The position numbers and the translations under genes were made by a program. 64,000 nt of DNA from Hungatella sp. UBA7603 (lineage in GTDB: Bacteria; Bacillota; Clostridia; Lachnospirales; Lachnospiraceae). Positions 51,888 to 60,784 of this stretch are shown piece after piece; the stretch's first letter is position 1; every line of letters starts with the position of its first letter. The notes below the pieces were generated by a model, which ran no database searches, was not told the DNA's origin, and saw only the letters and a list, made by a program, of their open reading frames with translations. The stretch covers positions 113,652 to 177,651 of the forward strand of contig DLJZ01000014.1 of the NCBI GenBank assembly GCA_002478865.1, read 5' to 3'.

Positions 51888-52954
51888 TAATCAGAGGACG
51901 CGCGCCCCTTCGGGTGAGCTTTGGTGGAGGTGGAACCGATGTTGCCCCCTTCTGTGTAGAACAGGGAGGAGCCATAATTGGAAGTACCATTAATAAGTAC
52001 GCTTATTGTTCCATTGTTCCAAGAGAGGACGATCAGATCATTGTCCATTCCCTTGATTTTGATATGACTGTAAAATATAACACGAATGAAAACTACGTCT
52101 ACGATGGACGTCTGGATCTGGTGACTGCTGCCTTAAAGTCTATGAACATTAAGCAGGGCTGTGAGGTTTATTTACAGTGCGATGCTCCTTCAGGATCTGG
52201 TCTTGGCACTTCTTCCACCGTTATGGTTGCTCTTTTGACCGCCATAACCAAATGGAAAGGCATAGAACTTGACAGCTATGCAATGGCTGATCTGGCCTAT
52301 CAGGTGGAGAGAGAAGATCTAAAGATCGACGGAGGGTATCAGGATCAGTATGCGGCTACCTTTGGTGGCTTTAACTTCATCGAATTTCATGGAAGAAATA
52401 ACGTGGTAGTCAATCCCTTAAGAATTAAAAAGGAGGTTATCCACGAACTCCAGTACAACCTGCTTTTATGTTACACCGGAAACATTCACGTATCTGCCAA
52501 TATCATAAAAGACCAGGTATTAAACTATGAAAAGAAAGATCCCTTTGATGCCATGTGCGAAGTAAAAGCCCTTGCTTATGCCATGAAGGATGAGTTATTA
52601 AAGGGAAATTTATATGGCTTTGGTAAGCTTTTAGATTATGGCTGGAAGAGCAAAAAACGTATGAGCAGTAAGATCACCACACCTCATATTGATGAGCTTT
52701 ATGAAGAGGCTCTCAAGGCAGGTGCCCTTGGCGGAAAGCTTTTAGGTGCCGGTGGAGGTGGCTACCTTTTGGTATACTGTCCTTATAACGTACGTCACAA
52801 AGTGGCAGCCCGCATGGAAGCGGCAGGCGGACAGCTTACGGATTGGAACTTTGAGTTAAGAGGAGCCCAGGCATGGATTACAGACGAAAAGCGCTGGGAT
52901 TATTCTGATATTCGAGTAAAGTTACCAGGCGGAGAATATCAGTTTAACTTATAA
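51884..52954 (+). CDS. hddA: D-glycero-alpha-D-manno-heptose 7-phosphate kinase
   Basis: A 356-aa GHMP kinase. The N-terminal RGRAPLRVSFGGGGTDVAPF is the signature of the heptose/fucose kinase subgroup. The ATP-binding motif is DAPSGSGLGTSSTVM, and the C-terminal GHMP motif is GGKLLGAGGGGYLLVYCP. It phosphorylates heptose 7-phosphate at C1 to the 1,7-bisphosphate. Translation is coupled to hddC by the ATGA overlap. The four-gene set hddC-hddA-gmhB-gmhA makes the assignment firm. Confidence 0.93.
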   Translation: MIIRGRAPLRVSFGGGGTDVAPFCVEQGGAIIGSTINKYAYCSIVPREDDQIIVHSLDFDMTVKYNTNENYVYDGRLDLVTAALKSMNIKQGCEVYLQCDAPSGSGLGTSSTVMVALLTAITKWKGIELDSYAMADLAYQVEREDLKIDGGYQDQYAATFGGFNFIEFHGRNNVVVNPLRIKKEVIHELQYNLLLCYTGNIHVSANIIKDQVLNYEKKDPFDAMCEVKALAYAMKDELLKGNLYGFGKLLDYGWKSKKRMSSKITTPHIDELYEEALKAGALGGKLLGAGGGGYLLVYCPYNVRHKVAARMEAAGGQLTDWNFELRGAQAWITDEKRWDYSDIRVKLPGGEYQFNL

Positions 52955-52983
52955 GTACACGGCACCAGGAGAATCAGAACATT

Positions 52984-53565
52984 ATGGATAAAATCGTATA
53001 TTTAGACCGGGATGGTACCATCAACAAAGAAGTGGATTACTTATATCGCCCTGAAGACCTTGTTATACTTCCAGGGGTGTCAGAAGCCTTAAGACGTTTA
53101 AAGGAACATGGCTTTCGCCTTGTTGTGGTCACCAATCAGGCCGGAGTTGCAAGAGGATATTACAAAGAAGAAGATGTCATCGCTCTCCATGAAGCATTAA
53201 ATGAACGACTTTCAAAGGAAGGCGCCACAATTGACCACTTTTTCTACTGTCCTCATCACCCGGTACACGGGATTATGGAGTATAAAAAGGATTGCCACTG
53301 TAGGAAACCGGAAACTGGGATGTTTGAGATGGCTGAGTCCTTTTACGCCCCAGATAAAGCACATTCCTATATGATCGGTGATAAACTTCTGGATACGGAA
53401 GCTGGAAACCGATATGGGCTTAGTTCTATATTGGTTGGAACAGGTTACGGAAAAGACATATATGAATCCATGAGTGAGGCAGAGAAGTCAGTGAAATTTG
53501 CTCATTATGCCCCATCTATGGATGAAGCGGTTGATTTTATACTCGCCAAAGAGGGAGGGAAATAA
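52984..53565 (+). CDS. gmhB: D-glycero-D-manno-heptose 1,7-bisphosphate 7-phosphatase
   Basis: A 193-aa HAD phosphatase: nucleophile motif VYLDRDGTINKE, VVVTNQAGVARGYY, the zinc-binding Cys/His loop FFYCPHHP and CHCRKPETGM, and GDKLLDTEAGN as the final metal site. It removes the C7 phosphate, leaving heptose 1-phosphate for HddC. Length is normal. It ends one base before the start of gmhA. Confidence 0.94.
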   Translation: MDKIVYLDRDGTINKEVDYLYRPEDLVILPGVSEALRRLKEHGFRLVVVTNQAGVARGYYKEEDVIALHEALNERLSKEGATIDHFFYCPHHPVHGIMEYKKDCHCRKPETGMFEMAESFYAPDKAHSYMIGDKLLDTEAGNRYGLSSILVGTGYGKDIYESMSEAEKSVKFAHYAPSMDEAVDFILAKEGGK

Positions 53566-53566
53566 C

Positions 53567-54202
53567 ATGGAACCTATGAAATACTTAGAAGAGCTGATCG
53601 AGCGCTACCCTGTTCTTTCTAGTGTAAAGGAAGAAATCAAAAAATCCTATGAGCTATTAGAAGCCTGTTATGAAAATGGTGGTAAGCTGCTCATCGCTGG
53701 AAACGGTGGTAGCTGTGCCGATGCTGAACATATCGTTGGAGAGCTGATGAAGGGCTTTGTAAAGCGCCGCAGCGTTTCTGATGAATTTAAGGAAGCCTTA
53801 AAAGCGATCGATCCAGAGCTTGGAAGTGCCCTTGGACAAAAACTTCAGGGCGGTCTTCCTGCCATAGCCCTAACGGGACATCCAGGTCTGTCCACCGCCT
53901 TTTTAAACGATGTAGATGGTGAGATGATATTTGCCCAGCAGACCTATGGATACGGAAAAAAGGGAGATGTACTTCTTGGTATCTCCACCTCAGGAAACTC
54001 TAAAAATGTAATGTATGCCATGACCGCCGCAAAGGCTCTTGGTATGAAAACCATAGGACTGACTGGTAAAGACGGAGGTCAGCTAAAACACGCAGCCGAC
54101 GTAACCATAGTAGTACCGGAGACAGAGACCTTTAAGATCCAGGAACTCCACCTCCCGGTATATCACGCCCTTTGTCTGATGCTGGAAGAACGGTTCTTTT
54201 AA
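53567..54202 (+). CDS. gmhA: Sedoheptulose 7-phosphate isomerase
   Basis: A 211-aa SIS-domain isomerase converting sedoheptulose 7-phosphate to D-glycero-D-manno-heptose 7-phosphate, the first step of the heptose pathway. Motifs are LLIAGNGGSCADAEHIVGEL and GISTSGNSKNVMYAM, with FKIQELHLPVYHAL near the end. A ~25-residue insertion (KRRSVSDEFKEALKAIDPELGS) lies in the usual place for GmhA. The ATG follows GAGGGAGG and starts one base after the gmhB stop; a longer upstream frame runs inside gmhB and has no ribosome site. Confidence 0.94.
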   Translation: MEPMKYLEELIERYPVLSSVKEEIKKSYELLEACYENGGKLLIAGNGGSCADAEHIVGELMKGFVKRRSVSDEFKEALKAIDPELGSALGQKLQGGLPAIALTGHPGLSTAFLNDVDGEMIFAQQTYGYGKKGDVLLGISTSGNSKNVMYAMTAAKALGMKTIGLTGKDGGQLKHAADVTIVVPETETFKIQELHLPVYHALCLMLEERFF

Positions 54203-54209
54203 AATGAAA

Positions 54210-54248
54210 GGGGTAGGGGGGAGATTCCCTCATACCCCGGATTTTTGC
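54210..54248 (+). terminator. Rho-independent terminator of the heptose operon
   Basis: GGGGTAGGGGGGA pairs with TCCCTCATACCCC (internal mismatches), followed by GGATTTTTG. Confidence 0.7.
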
Positions 54249-54277
54249 GTAAGTGAAGCAAATCACAGGAGGATAAG

Positions 54278-56110
54278 ATGAAAGACAGACAATGGATAGG
54301 CAAGGAAGCCGCATGGAAAGATGAAGTCATCGCTGCCGTACTTTTGCTGGCCTTTGCTTTCTTCATTAACAGAGGAATTGAAATAAAAGGGCTCTATATG
54401 GATGACCTTTACCTATGGTCCTGCTACGGCGAACAATCATTTCGGGAATTTGTCTTCCCTTTAGGAAGTACCCGGTTTCGTTTCATATTTAATCTGGCAT
54501 CCTGGCTGCAACTGATGATCGTCGGCAATCATATCGGCTGGTTCGTGCCAATTAATATACTGATTAATGTCTGTATAGCCTTTACCGTATATCGGTTTGG
54601 CAAACGTTTGTCAGGACGATGGTCCATGGGATTTTTAACCGGAATTTTGTATCTATTATCCCGCATGTCCTACTACCAGATCAGCCAGGTATACGGCCTT
54701 ATGGAGAGCCTTGCTCTTTGGGCTGCAATTGGTATTCTTTATTGCCTGTATCGGTATATCACGGAGGAAAAAGAAGGAAAGGGTCTCATTCCTTTTGCCG
54801 TTGGCCTGTATTTTGCCATCTGCTTTATTCATGAACGGTATATGGTACTTCTGCCTCTTTTCTATGTGGCTTACCTGATGAAAAGGGAACGAAAGAAATC
54901 TTCATGGATTCTAATTACTCTCTCCTTTTTGGCAGTCCAGGCAATTCGATTTTTCACCATTGGCAGTATTTCACCGGCAGGAACCGGAGGAACCACTGTG
55001 GCAGAAACCTTTAAAATAACTGGTGTTTTAAAGTACGCCGTAAGTCAGGTCCTCTATATCTTTGGTGTCAATGCAGGCCCGGATCATTTAAGTGGTTTAA
55101 GTTGGGAAGCATCTCTAGCCTGGGTTCGGGTACTTGTACTGGCCTCAGCCCTTATGCTTTTGGTCATGACTCTGGTATTTATTGGTGTTGTAGTGAAAGA
55201 AAAAAAGGAACGCAAGCTCCGTTTCAAGGTGATAGGTTTATTTTTACTATTTATTGCCCTGTGTATTGGTTCCTCCAGTGTCACCATAAGAGTCGAGACC
55301 CGGTGGATCTATGTCTCAATGACGGCAGCCTGGCTGTTTGCAACTTACATGTGTGGAGTAACCGTACCCACAAAAGAAGCAAGAGCAAACTTATCAAAAC
55401 CTCTTTTATACTGCGGCCTTTTTCTCCTTTATACCATGCTCATGTTTCCTGTGGAAAATTTCTACCGTGGTAAATACGACAACCTGTATTACTGGTCCAA
55501 TCAGCTTCGGTACAATTCTCTGGCAGAAGAAACCTACGGAAACTATAAGGAAAAGCTTTTTAGTAAGAAAGTATACATCATTGGCAATACTTATAAGATG
55601 AGTGACTTTACAGCCAACACCTTTTTCAAGACCTTTGATAAAAAAAGGACTGCGGAAGGAATGACAGTCACGTTCATAGATTCCATGAGTTCCATTGGAC
55701 TCATTACGCCAAACATGCTGGTTTTAAGAGAAGATCCGACCAACAATGCCTTCCAGGACATCACGGATTTCCTACGTAACTTAAAGTTTGAGAGAGTATA
55801 CGGCAGCTATGAGGACGGCTGGCTTGATGAAAGTGCGAAAGCAAGGATCATGGCTGGAAAAGAAGGCAAGATAACCTTTAAGTTTTATTATCCTGGAGTG
55901 ATCACTGGTTTGGAACACATCATCGTTACAGTCAATGGAAGCGAGCAGAGAGTCATACCAATCGACGCCAGCACTGTGACAGCAGAATTTGACGTGACTC
56001 CTACTCAGATCTCCGAGTTCTCCCTTGAAAGTAACTTTTTCTATGACGCAGCTACGGAACAAAGGGGAGAAAAACGTCTTTCCGTCGTAGCTGACATCAC
56101 ATCAAATTAA
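54278..56110 (+). CDS. Large polytopic membrane protein, putative GT-C glycosyltransferase
   Basis: A 610-aa protein with about 10-11 membrane spans over residues 17-400 and a ~200-residue C-terminal extracytoplasmic domain of beta character. The first outer loop reads GLYMDDLYLWSCYG; its Asp-Asp pair sits where GT-C enzymes carry their catalytic acid. GT-C enzymes use polyprenyl-phosphate sugars to decorate glycans outside the membrane, and a GtrB-like donor enzyme is encoded two genes on. I do not recognise a named family. ACAGGAGGA precedes the ATG. It lies 16 bases before the next gene. Confidence 0.8.
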   Translation: MKDRQWIGKEAAWKDEVIAAVLLLAFAFFINRGIEIKGLYMDDLYLWSCYGEQSFREFVFPLGSTRFRFIFNLASWLQLMIVGNHIGWFVPINILINVCIAFTVYRFGKRLSGRWSMGFLTGILYLLSRMSYYQISQVYGLMESLALWAAIGILYCLYRYITEEKEGKGLIPFAVGLYFAICFIHERYMVLLPLFYVAYLMKRERKKSSWILITLSFLAVQAIRFFTIGSISPAGTGGTTVAETFKITGVLKYAVSQVLYIFGVNAGPDHLSGLSWEASLAWVRVLVLASALMLLVMTLVFIGVVVKEKKERKLRFKVIGLFLLFIALCIGSSSVTIRVETRWIYVSMTAAWLFATYMCGVTVPTKEARANLSKPLLYCGLFLLYTMLMFPVENFYRGKYDNLYYWSNQLRYNSLAEETYGNYKEKLFSKKVYIIGNTYKMSDFTANTFFKTFDKKRTAEGMTVTFIDSMSSIGLITPNMLVLREDPTNNAFQDITDFLRNLKFERVYGSYEDGWLDESAKARIMAGKEGKITFKFYYPGVITGLEHIIVTVNGSEQRVIPIDASTVTAEFDVTPTQISEFSLESNFFYDAATEQRGEKRLSVVADITSN

Positions 56111-56125
56111 GAGGCAAGGTGAAGT

Positions 56126-57511
56126 ATGAAGCGAAAATATCTGTATTATCTCCTTCCCCTCTTAGGAACTATATTTGGCCTATGGTACATCTTTTCAGCC
56201 ACTTGTGATGGGATTTATTCCGATTATATCCGCCTGGTAAATAGCTACTTGCCTGATGTATGGAATCCTTCTAAGTTTTTTGTTCCCGATATCTTAACTC
56301 GAATACCGGTCAACTATCTGGGGAGAATTATAAATATATATCTGTTTGGTTATAACACCATGTTTGACCGGGTGCTAGGCGTCCTTGCCCTGGGATTATC
56401 CGGTGGAGTGATAGGTGCCTACTGTTTGAGAAGAAAGATCCCGCTACTTTGGTATTCAATTCTCTTAGTAGTTCTTTTCAGCTTAAACAAATGGGAGATG
56501 CTGACCAATGGAAGCGGTTGGACCCATTTCCTGTCCTTTGTGTGTTTTTATTACCACTATGAGATTTTAGACCGGGTTTGGAGCGGAGAGGAAAAGCCTT
56601 ATGATAAACTAAGACTTGTAATTCTTCCTTTCGCCACCACACTTTTGGTGGCTGGTCCCTACTGTGCTATCTATTCAGTCACAGTGATTCTGGTGTGTGG
56701 TTTTTTGTTTCTGTTAAAAAAGGGAAGGGGAAAGGGGAACTACTGTCTGTATGGCATAAGTGCCTTGATTTCCCTGGGCTTGTACCTTTGGAGCAATTCC
56801 TATGCCATAGAAGACCATGCGACCCCAGTCACAGGATCCTTGTTTGATCAATTAAAGGAAACCCCTGGATTTTTCGTCCGTTTCTTTGTAAAATCATTCT
56901 CTTCCATGGTCATAGGAGGAGAGAGTGCAGAGAAGTTATTTCATACAAATCTGCCTTTCATGATCCTTGGTTTCCTAGTCATACTCCTGTATCTGATTGC
57001 CATATGGTACAATTTCAAATTCCGTCTCTATGAGAAGACGATATTTCCACTTATCCTCATAGTATCCGGTGGACTAAACCATATACTAATCGTAATGTCC
57101 AGATGGATATTCCTGCTAGAAAATTACGGAATAAGCTCTAGATACGCCTTGCAGTTTCAGACTGGAATTCTAGGAATCCTGCTTACCTTTGCCCTGATTT
57201 TACATGGTCGGAAAAGAAGAACGAATTCCCTTGTACGGTTCACCGCAGCTGTAGCATTTGTGGTATTTTTGATTGGAAATAGTTACACCACATACATTGA
57301 GATTAGAAAAGCTCCCAACCGCCTGGAAAATTATGAAAAGAGAGTGGAGCTGGCCCGTAATTTTGAGAATCTATCAGATGATGAACTTCGGGCAGAATTT
57401 GAATATAGACCCACTCGGGAAGACAGTGGTGCCAAAGTACGCAGTGCGCTTACCATACTAAAAGAAAATGAGTACAGCGTCTTTGGGTCCAATGGAAAAG
57501 AGAAAAATTAA
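56126..57511 (+). CDS. Polytopic membrane protein of glycan locus (GT-C-like, family unknown)
   Basis: A 461-aa protein with about 10-11 hydrophobic spans (first ~5-24) and a charged C-terminal cytoplasmic tail of ~70 residues (NRLENYEKRVELARNFENLSDDEL onward). The first outer loop contains CDGIYSDYIRLVNSYLPDVW, with Asp residues that could be a GT-C acid. I recognise no named family. Gene order (GT-C-like, this protein, GtrB-like GT2) suggests it modifies the polymer outside the membrane or acts as a polymerase or ligase; this is inference. Confidence 0.75.
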   Translation: MKRKYLYYLLPLLGTIFGLWYIFSATCDGIYSDYIRLVNSYLPDVWNPSKFFVPDILTRIPVNYLGRIINIYLFGYNTMFDRVLGVLALGLSGGVIGAYCLRRKIPLLWYSILLVVLFSLNKWEMLTNGSGWTHFLSFVCFYYHYEILDRVWSGEEKPYDKLRLVILPFATTLLVAGPYCAIYSVTVILVCGFLFLLKKGRGKGNYCLYGISALISLGLYLWSNSYAIEDHATPVTGSLFDQLKETPGFFVRFFVKSFSSMVIGGESAEKLFHTNLPFMILGFLVILLYLIAIWYNFKFRLYEKTIFPLILIVSGGLNHILIVMSRWIFLLENYGISSRYALQFQTGILGILLTFALILHGRKRRTNSLVRFTAAVAFVVFLIGNSYTTYIEIRKAPNRLENYEKRVELARNFENLSDDELRAEFEYRPTREDSGAKVRSALTILKENEYSVFGSNGKEKN

Positions 57512-57564
57512 CGAGGCAGCTTCTCCATAGAAGTAAGAAGATATCTGCCTGAGGAGCATAAATT

Positions 57565-58512
57565 ATGGAAAAAACACTATCTGTCGTAGTCTCATGTTAT
57601 AATGAAGAACTGGCTCTCAGTCAGTTTTATGAGGAAACGTCCAAGATTCTAAAACAACTTGACTGGGATTATGAACTTATTTTTGTCAATGACGGAAGCC
57701 AGGACGATACGATGAATGTCCTATCCCGCATATCAGATCAGGACAAAAAAGTAAAAGTCATCAGCTTCTCCAGAAACTTTGGTCATGAAGCTGCTATGGT
57801 CGCAGGGCTGGATTACAGTAAGGGTGATGGAATCGTCTGTATGGACGCAGATTTACAGCACCCTCCGGAGTATCTGCCTGAAATTGTAGCAAAGTTTATG
57901 GAAGGATACGATGTCATAAACATGGTCCGTACCAAGAATGAATCTGCAGGTTGGTTTAAAAATCTTGCATCATCTGCTTTTTATCATATCATCAATGTCC
58001 TTTCCGATGTGAAATTCGAGCCAAATGCCTCCGACTTTTTTGCCATATCAAAGAAAGCTGGAAAGGTGTTAAAGGACAATTACAGAGAAAAGGTGCGTTT
58101 TCTCAGGGGTTATGTTCAAAACATCGGCTTTCGCCGAACTACCATTGAATATGAAGCCAGAGTGAGAGTGGCAGGGGAAAGTAAGTACAGTATCAAAAAG
58201 CTAATTGCATTTTCCTTAAACACCATCATGTGTTTTTCAAACCTTCCTCTTAAGCTTGGCATTTACGCTGGCTGCGGTGCAGGAATCCTGGGATTGGGTA
58301 TGATGATCTACACCATATGGAGCTGGGCCAGAGTGGGGACTCCCAATGGCTACGCCACCACCATTGTGTTGATTTGCTTCATGTTCGCGGTGCTTTTCCT
58401 GATTGTAGGTGTGATTGGGAATTATATTGCTATTTTATTTGCGGAGTTAAAAGATAGGCCTATTTATATTGTAGGCGAAACGAAAAATGTGGAAGAGCAA
58501 ATAGGTCATTGA
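57565..58512 (+). CDS. GtrB-like polyprenyl-phosphate glycosyltransferase (GT2)
   Basis: A 315-aa GT2 enzyme of the DPM1/GtrB/bactoprenol glucosyltransferase type: LSVVVSCYNEELALSQFYEE, FVNDGSQDDTMNVL, ISFSRNFGHEAAMVAGLDY and the catalytic DADLQHPPEYLPEIV. The ESKYSIKKLIAFSLNTI stretch is typical. Two C-terminal membrane spans (~232-255 and ~268-290) set it apart from the shorter DPM1-like gene of the first locus. It moves a sugar from UDP or GDP to undecaprenyl phosphate, the donor for the two membrane proteins encoded upstream. It is the last gene of the plus-strand locus. Confidence 0.93.
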   Translation: MEKTLSVVVSCYNEELALSQFYEETSKILKQLDWDYELIFVNDGSQDDTMNVLSRISDQDKKVKVISFSRNFGHEAAMVAGLDYSKGDGIVCMDADLQHPPEYLPEIVAKFMEGYDVINMVRTKNESAGWFKNLASSAFYHIINVLSDVKFEPNASDFFAISKKAGKVLKDNYREKVRFLRGYVQNIGFRRTTIEYEARVRVAGESKYSIKKLIAFSLNTIMCFSNLPLKLGIYAGCGAGILGLGMMIYTIWSWARVGTPNGYATTIVLICFMFAVLFLIVGVIGNYIAILFAELKDRPIYIVGETKNVEEQIGH

Positions 58513-58716
58513 TATAACTGGGCCAAATGATCTAACCTAGGCTATTGCTATAACCCATTCCAATTATATAACTCCAGCCATATAACGCGAACCAAATAGC
58601 TCAAGGCATAACGCAAACTATATATCTCAAAAAAGATAACTCAACCCATATAATTCAAACCAATAATCTAAGTTATATAACGAAAAAAAGATATAGCGTA
58701 CCAACTATAAAAAGAA
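58508..58716. repeat. Array of degenerate ~12-16-base repeats, consensus near TATAACTCAAACCA
   Basis: About a dozen units such as TATAACTCCAGCCA, TATAACGCGAACCAAA, TAACGCAAACTA, TAACTCAACCCA and TATAATTCAAACCAA follow head to tail. There is no open frame and spacing is irregular. The units are too diverged and too short to be a CRISPR array. It fills the gap between the last glycan gene and the convergent lysozyme gene. Confidence 0.65.
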
Positions 58717-58755
58717 ACTCCTGAAGATTCATATAAATCTTTAGGAGTTTCTTTT
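58711..58755. terminator. Strong bidirectional terminator
   Basis: AAAGAAACTCCTGAAGATT pairs with AATCTTTAGGAGTTTCTTT with one mismatch; T runs follow on both strands. It serves the convergent GT2 and lysozyme genes. Confidence 0.9.
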
Positions 58756-58841
58756 GTATGTAATTAAAACAGTTGTTATGTAAATATATCAATATGCGTT
58801 CGATACCAATATGAATTCGTCATGAATCCACTCTGTTTCAA

Positions 58842-60665
58842 TTATTTAGACAATCCAACACCCGGTCCAACTGCCTTTGATGGGCTTTGAGCAGGCGCAG
58901 TCGTTTCCGCCTGGGAAGCTTGATTGGTTCCGCTTCCATTGGCAGGCTGGTCAGTCGATGCCTGAGATTCTGGAGTCTGAGCGTCCTGGTTACTTTGAGG
59001 TGTAACGGTACATACACCATTAGAATCTGCAGTATAAGAAACTCCATTAAGATCAAATGTAGTAGAGACTGCCATCTTTCCATCAGAAGGATTCAGATAA
59101 TACTGTGCTCCATTGATCAGAGACATGCCTGTTGCCATGCTGCCGCCCTCTTTGAAGTAATACCATGATCCATCAATCTGTCTCCACCCAACGGTCATCT
59201 TACCAGAAGAGGTGCTTAGATAGTATTTGGTGCCTCTATCGTCAAGCCAGCCAGTCTGCATCTTTCCTTCATTAGACAGATAGTACCAGGTATTATCCAC
59301 ATTAGTCCAGCCAGATGCCATACCGCCGTTTTGGTTGAAGTAATACCAAGTATCACCCATCTTTGACCAACCAGTCGTAACAGCACCACTGTCAGCTAAG
59401 AAATACTTTGTATTTCCTTCTGTAAACCAGCCAGTAGCCATAACTCCATCATTATTTAAATAGTATCTTTTGCCGTTAAGATCTTTCCAACCAGTAGACA
59501 TAACACCGTCGTCCTGAAGATGATACCATTTGTTGTCTAAGCTCTTCCAGCCTGTTACCATCTGACCTGAAGATTCGTTTAGGTAATACCGTTTTCCATC
59601 AATGGTTGACCAGCCAGAAACCATAGAACCATCGGAGTTTAAGTAGTAGCGGGAGTTATTATCTGTAAGCCAGCCAGTATTCATCACACCGTTTCCATTA
59701 AAGAAATACCATCTGTCAGAAAGCTGCTTCCAACCAGTGGACATGCGGCCAGAGGTTTCATCAAGGTGATACCGCTGACTATCCTTATCGAGCCAACCGG
59801 TAGCTGCCTGCCCTTCTCCGTTCATATAGAACATCCCCGTACCATCGTTAATCCAACTGTCCTTTTGGATCGAATAGTTCTGGTAGTAATAAGTTTTTCC
59901 ACCAATGGTTCTCCAAAGGTTTCCAGGAAGTTTAGGAGTCAAATCCTTATAAAGGAAATCAATATCCACGTTTCCATTGATGCCCTGAATGGACCCGGTA
60001 CTGGTAACCTGCCACATAATAGGATCCTGAAATTTGTGGACAGCCTCATAACGGGCAACCCAAACATCTCGCTTCATCTTAGATAAATCAATCTTATTGG
60101 TCAGCCAGTAATCGTTGGCATAAACAATTGGATAATATCCAGCTTCTTGAATCCGGTCGCAAAATGCATTTATAATGTCACTGACCTGGCTTGGAGGAAG
60201 ACTTCCAAGAGTAGCGCTGTCCTCTGCATCAAATGCGATGGGAAAAGAAATGGGATAATCCTTAACCAGATTCAGGACAAAATCCGCCTCTTCCCTGGCC
60301 ATATCAGGAGTTGTAGCCAGTGAATAGATATATGCACCTACTTTAATACCAGCACCAGAAGCGCCCTTGACATTGGTGTAAAAATTAGGATCAATTACAC
60401 CTTTAGATCTGGTACCCAACATTACAAAATTCACATCATTGGCAGCTACAGCTGACCAGTCTATATTACCTTGCCATCTGGAAACATCAATACCTCTTGC
60501 GATAACCCGATCCAGTACAGTGCCATCTTTCATCTGGTAGGAACCATTTACTCGTTCATAGCTAGCTGCCCAGGAATTCATCGCAGGATAAAATCCGGCC
60601 GATAACCCCATGAATGCGCAAAGTGTGGCTGTGGCAAACCGCATAATTAATTTTTTATGTCTCAA
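58842..60665 (-). CDS. Secreted GH25 lysozyme with choline-binding repeats
   Basis: A 607-aa exported muramidase with signal peptide ~1-34 (NSWAA). Residues ~55-245 are a GH25 domain: ARGIDVSRWQGNIDW with Asp60, FPIAFDAEDS with the Asp146/Glu148 catalytic pair, and NVDIDFLY closing the barrel. Residues ~250-560 hold about 13 aromatic choline-binding repeats (GWKSLDNKWYHLQDDGVMST type). The Ser/Gln/Pro-rich tail is low in complexity. It cleaves MurNAc-GlcNAc bonds, for remodelling or autolysis, while attached to phosphocholine. It starts at TTG, seven bases after TAAGGAGG; the nearest ATG (residue 8) has no ribosome site. It is probably transcribed separately from the gene upstream. Confidence 0.93.
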   Translation of the reverse strand: MRHKKLIMRFATATLCAFMGLSAGFYPAMNSWAASYERVNGSYQMKDGTVLDRVIARGIDVSRWQGNIDWSAVAANDVNFVMLGTRSKGVIDPNFYTNVKGASGAGIKVGAYIYSLATTPDMAREEADFVLNLVKDYPISFPIAFDAEDSATLGSLPPSQVSDIINAFCDRIQEAGYYPIVYANDYWLTNKIDLSKMKRDVWVARYEAVHKFQDPIMWQVTSTGSIQGINGNVDIDFLYKDLTPKLPGNLWRTIGGKTYYYQNYSIQKDSWINDGTGMFYMNGEGQAATGWLDKDSQRYHLDETSGRMSTGWKQLSDRWYFFNGNGVMNTGWLTDNNSRYYLNSDGSMVSGWSTIDGKRYYLNESSGQMVTGWKSLDNKWYHLQDDGVMSTGWKDLNGKRYYLNNDGVMATGWFTEGNTKYFLADSGAVTTGWSKMGDTWYYFNQNGGMASGWTNVDNTWYYLSNEGKMQTGWLDDRGTKYYLSTSSGKMTVGWRQIDGSWYYFKEGGSMATGMSLINGAQYYLNPSDGKMAVSTTFDLNGVSYTADSNGVCTVTPQSNQDAQTPESQASTDQPANGSGTNQASQAETTAPAQSPSKAVGPGVGLSK

Positions 60666-60731
60666 AACAAAACCTCCTTATCGCTGGTGCTTTTAGTAAT
60701 TCAGTGACGTTTATGAAATAAATGCAAAAAA

Positions 60732-60763
60732 GTGGGCATCTGCGCCGAGGTGCAGATACCCAC
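60732..60763 (-). terminator. Terminator of the second choline-binding protein gene
   Basis: GTGGGCATCTGC pairs with GCAGATACCCAC (one mismatch); on the minus strand TTTTTT follows. Confidence 0.85.
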
Positions 60764-60784
60764 ACAGATACTAAATCAGACCAA

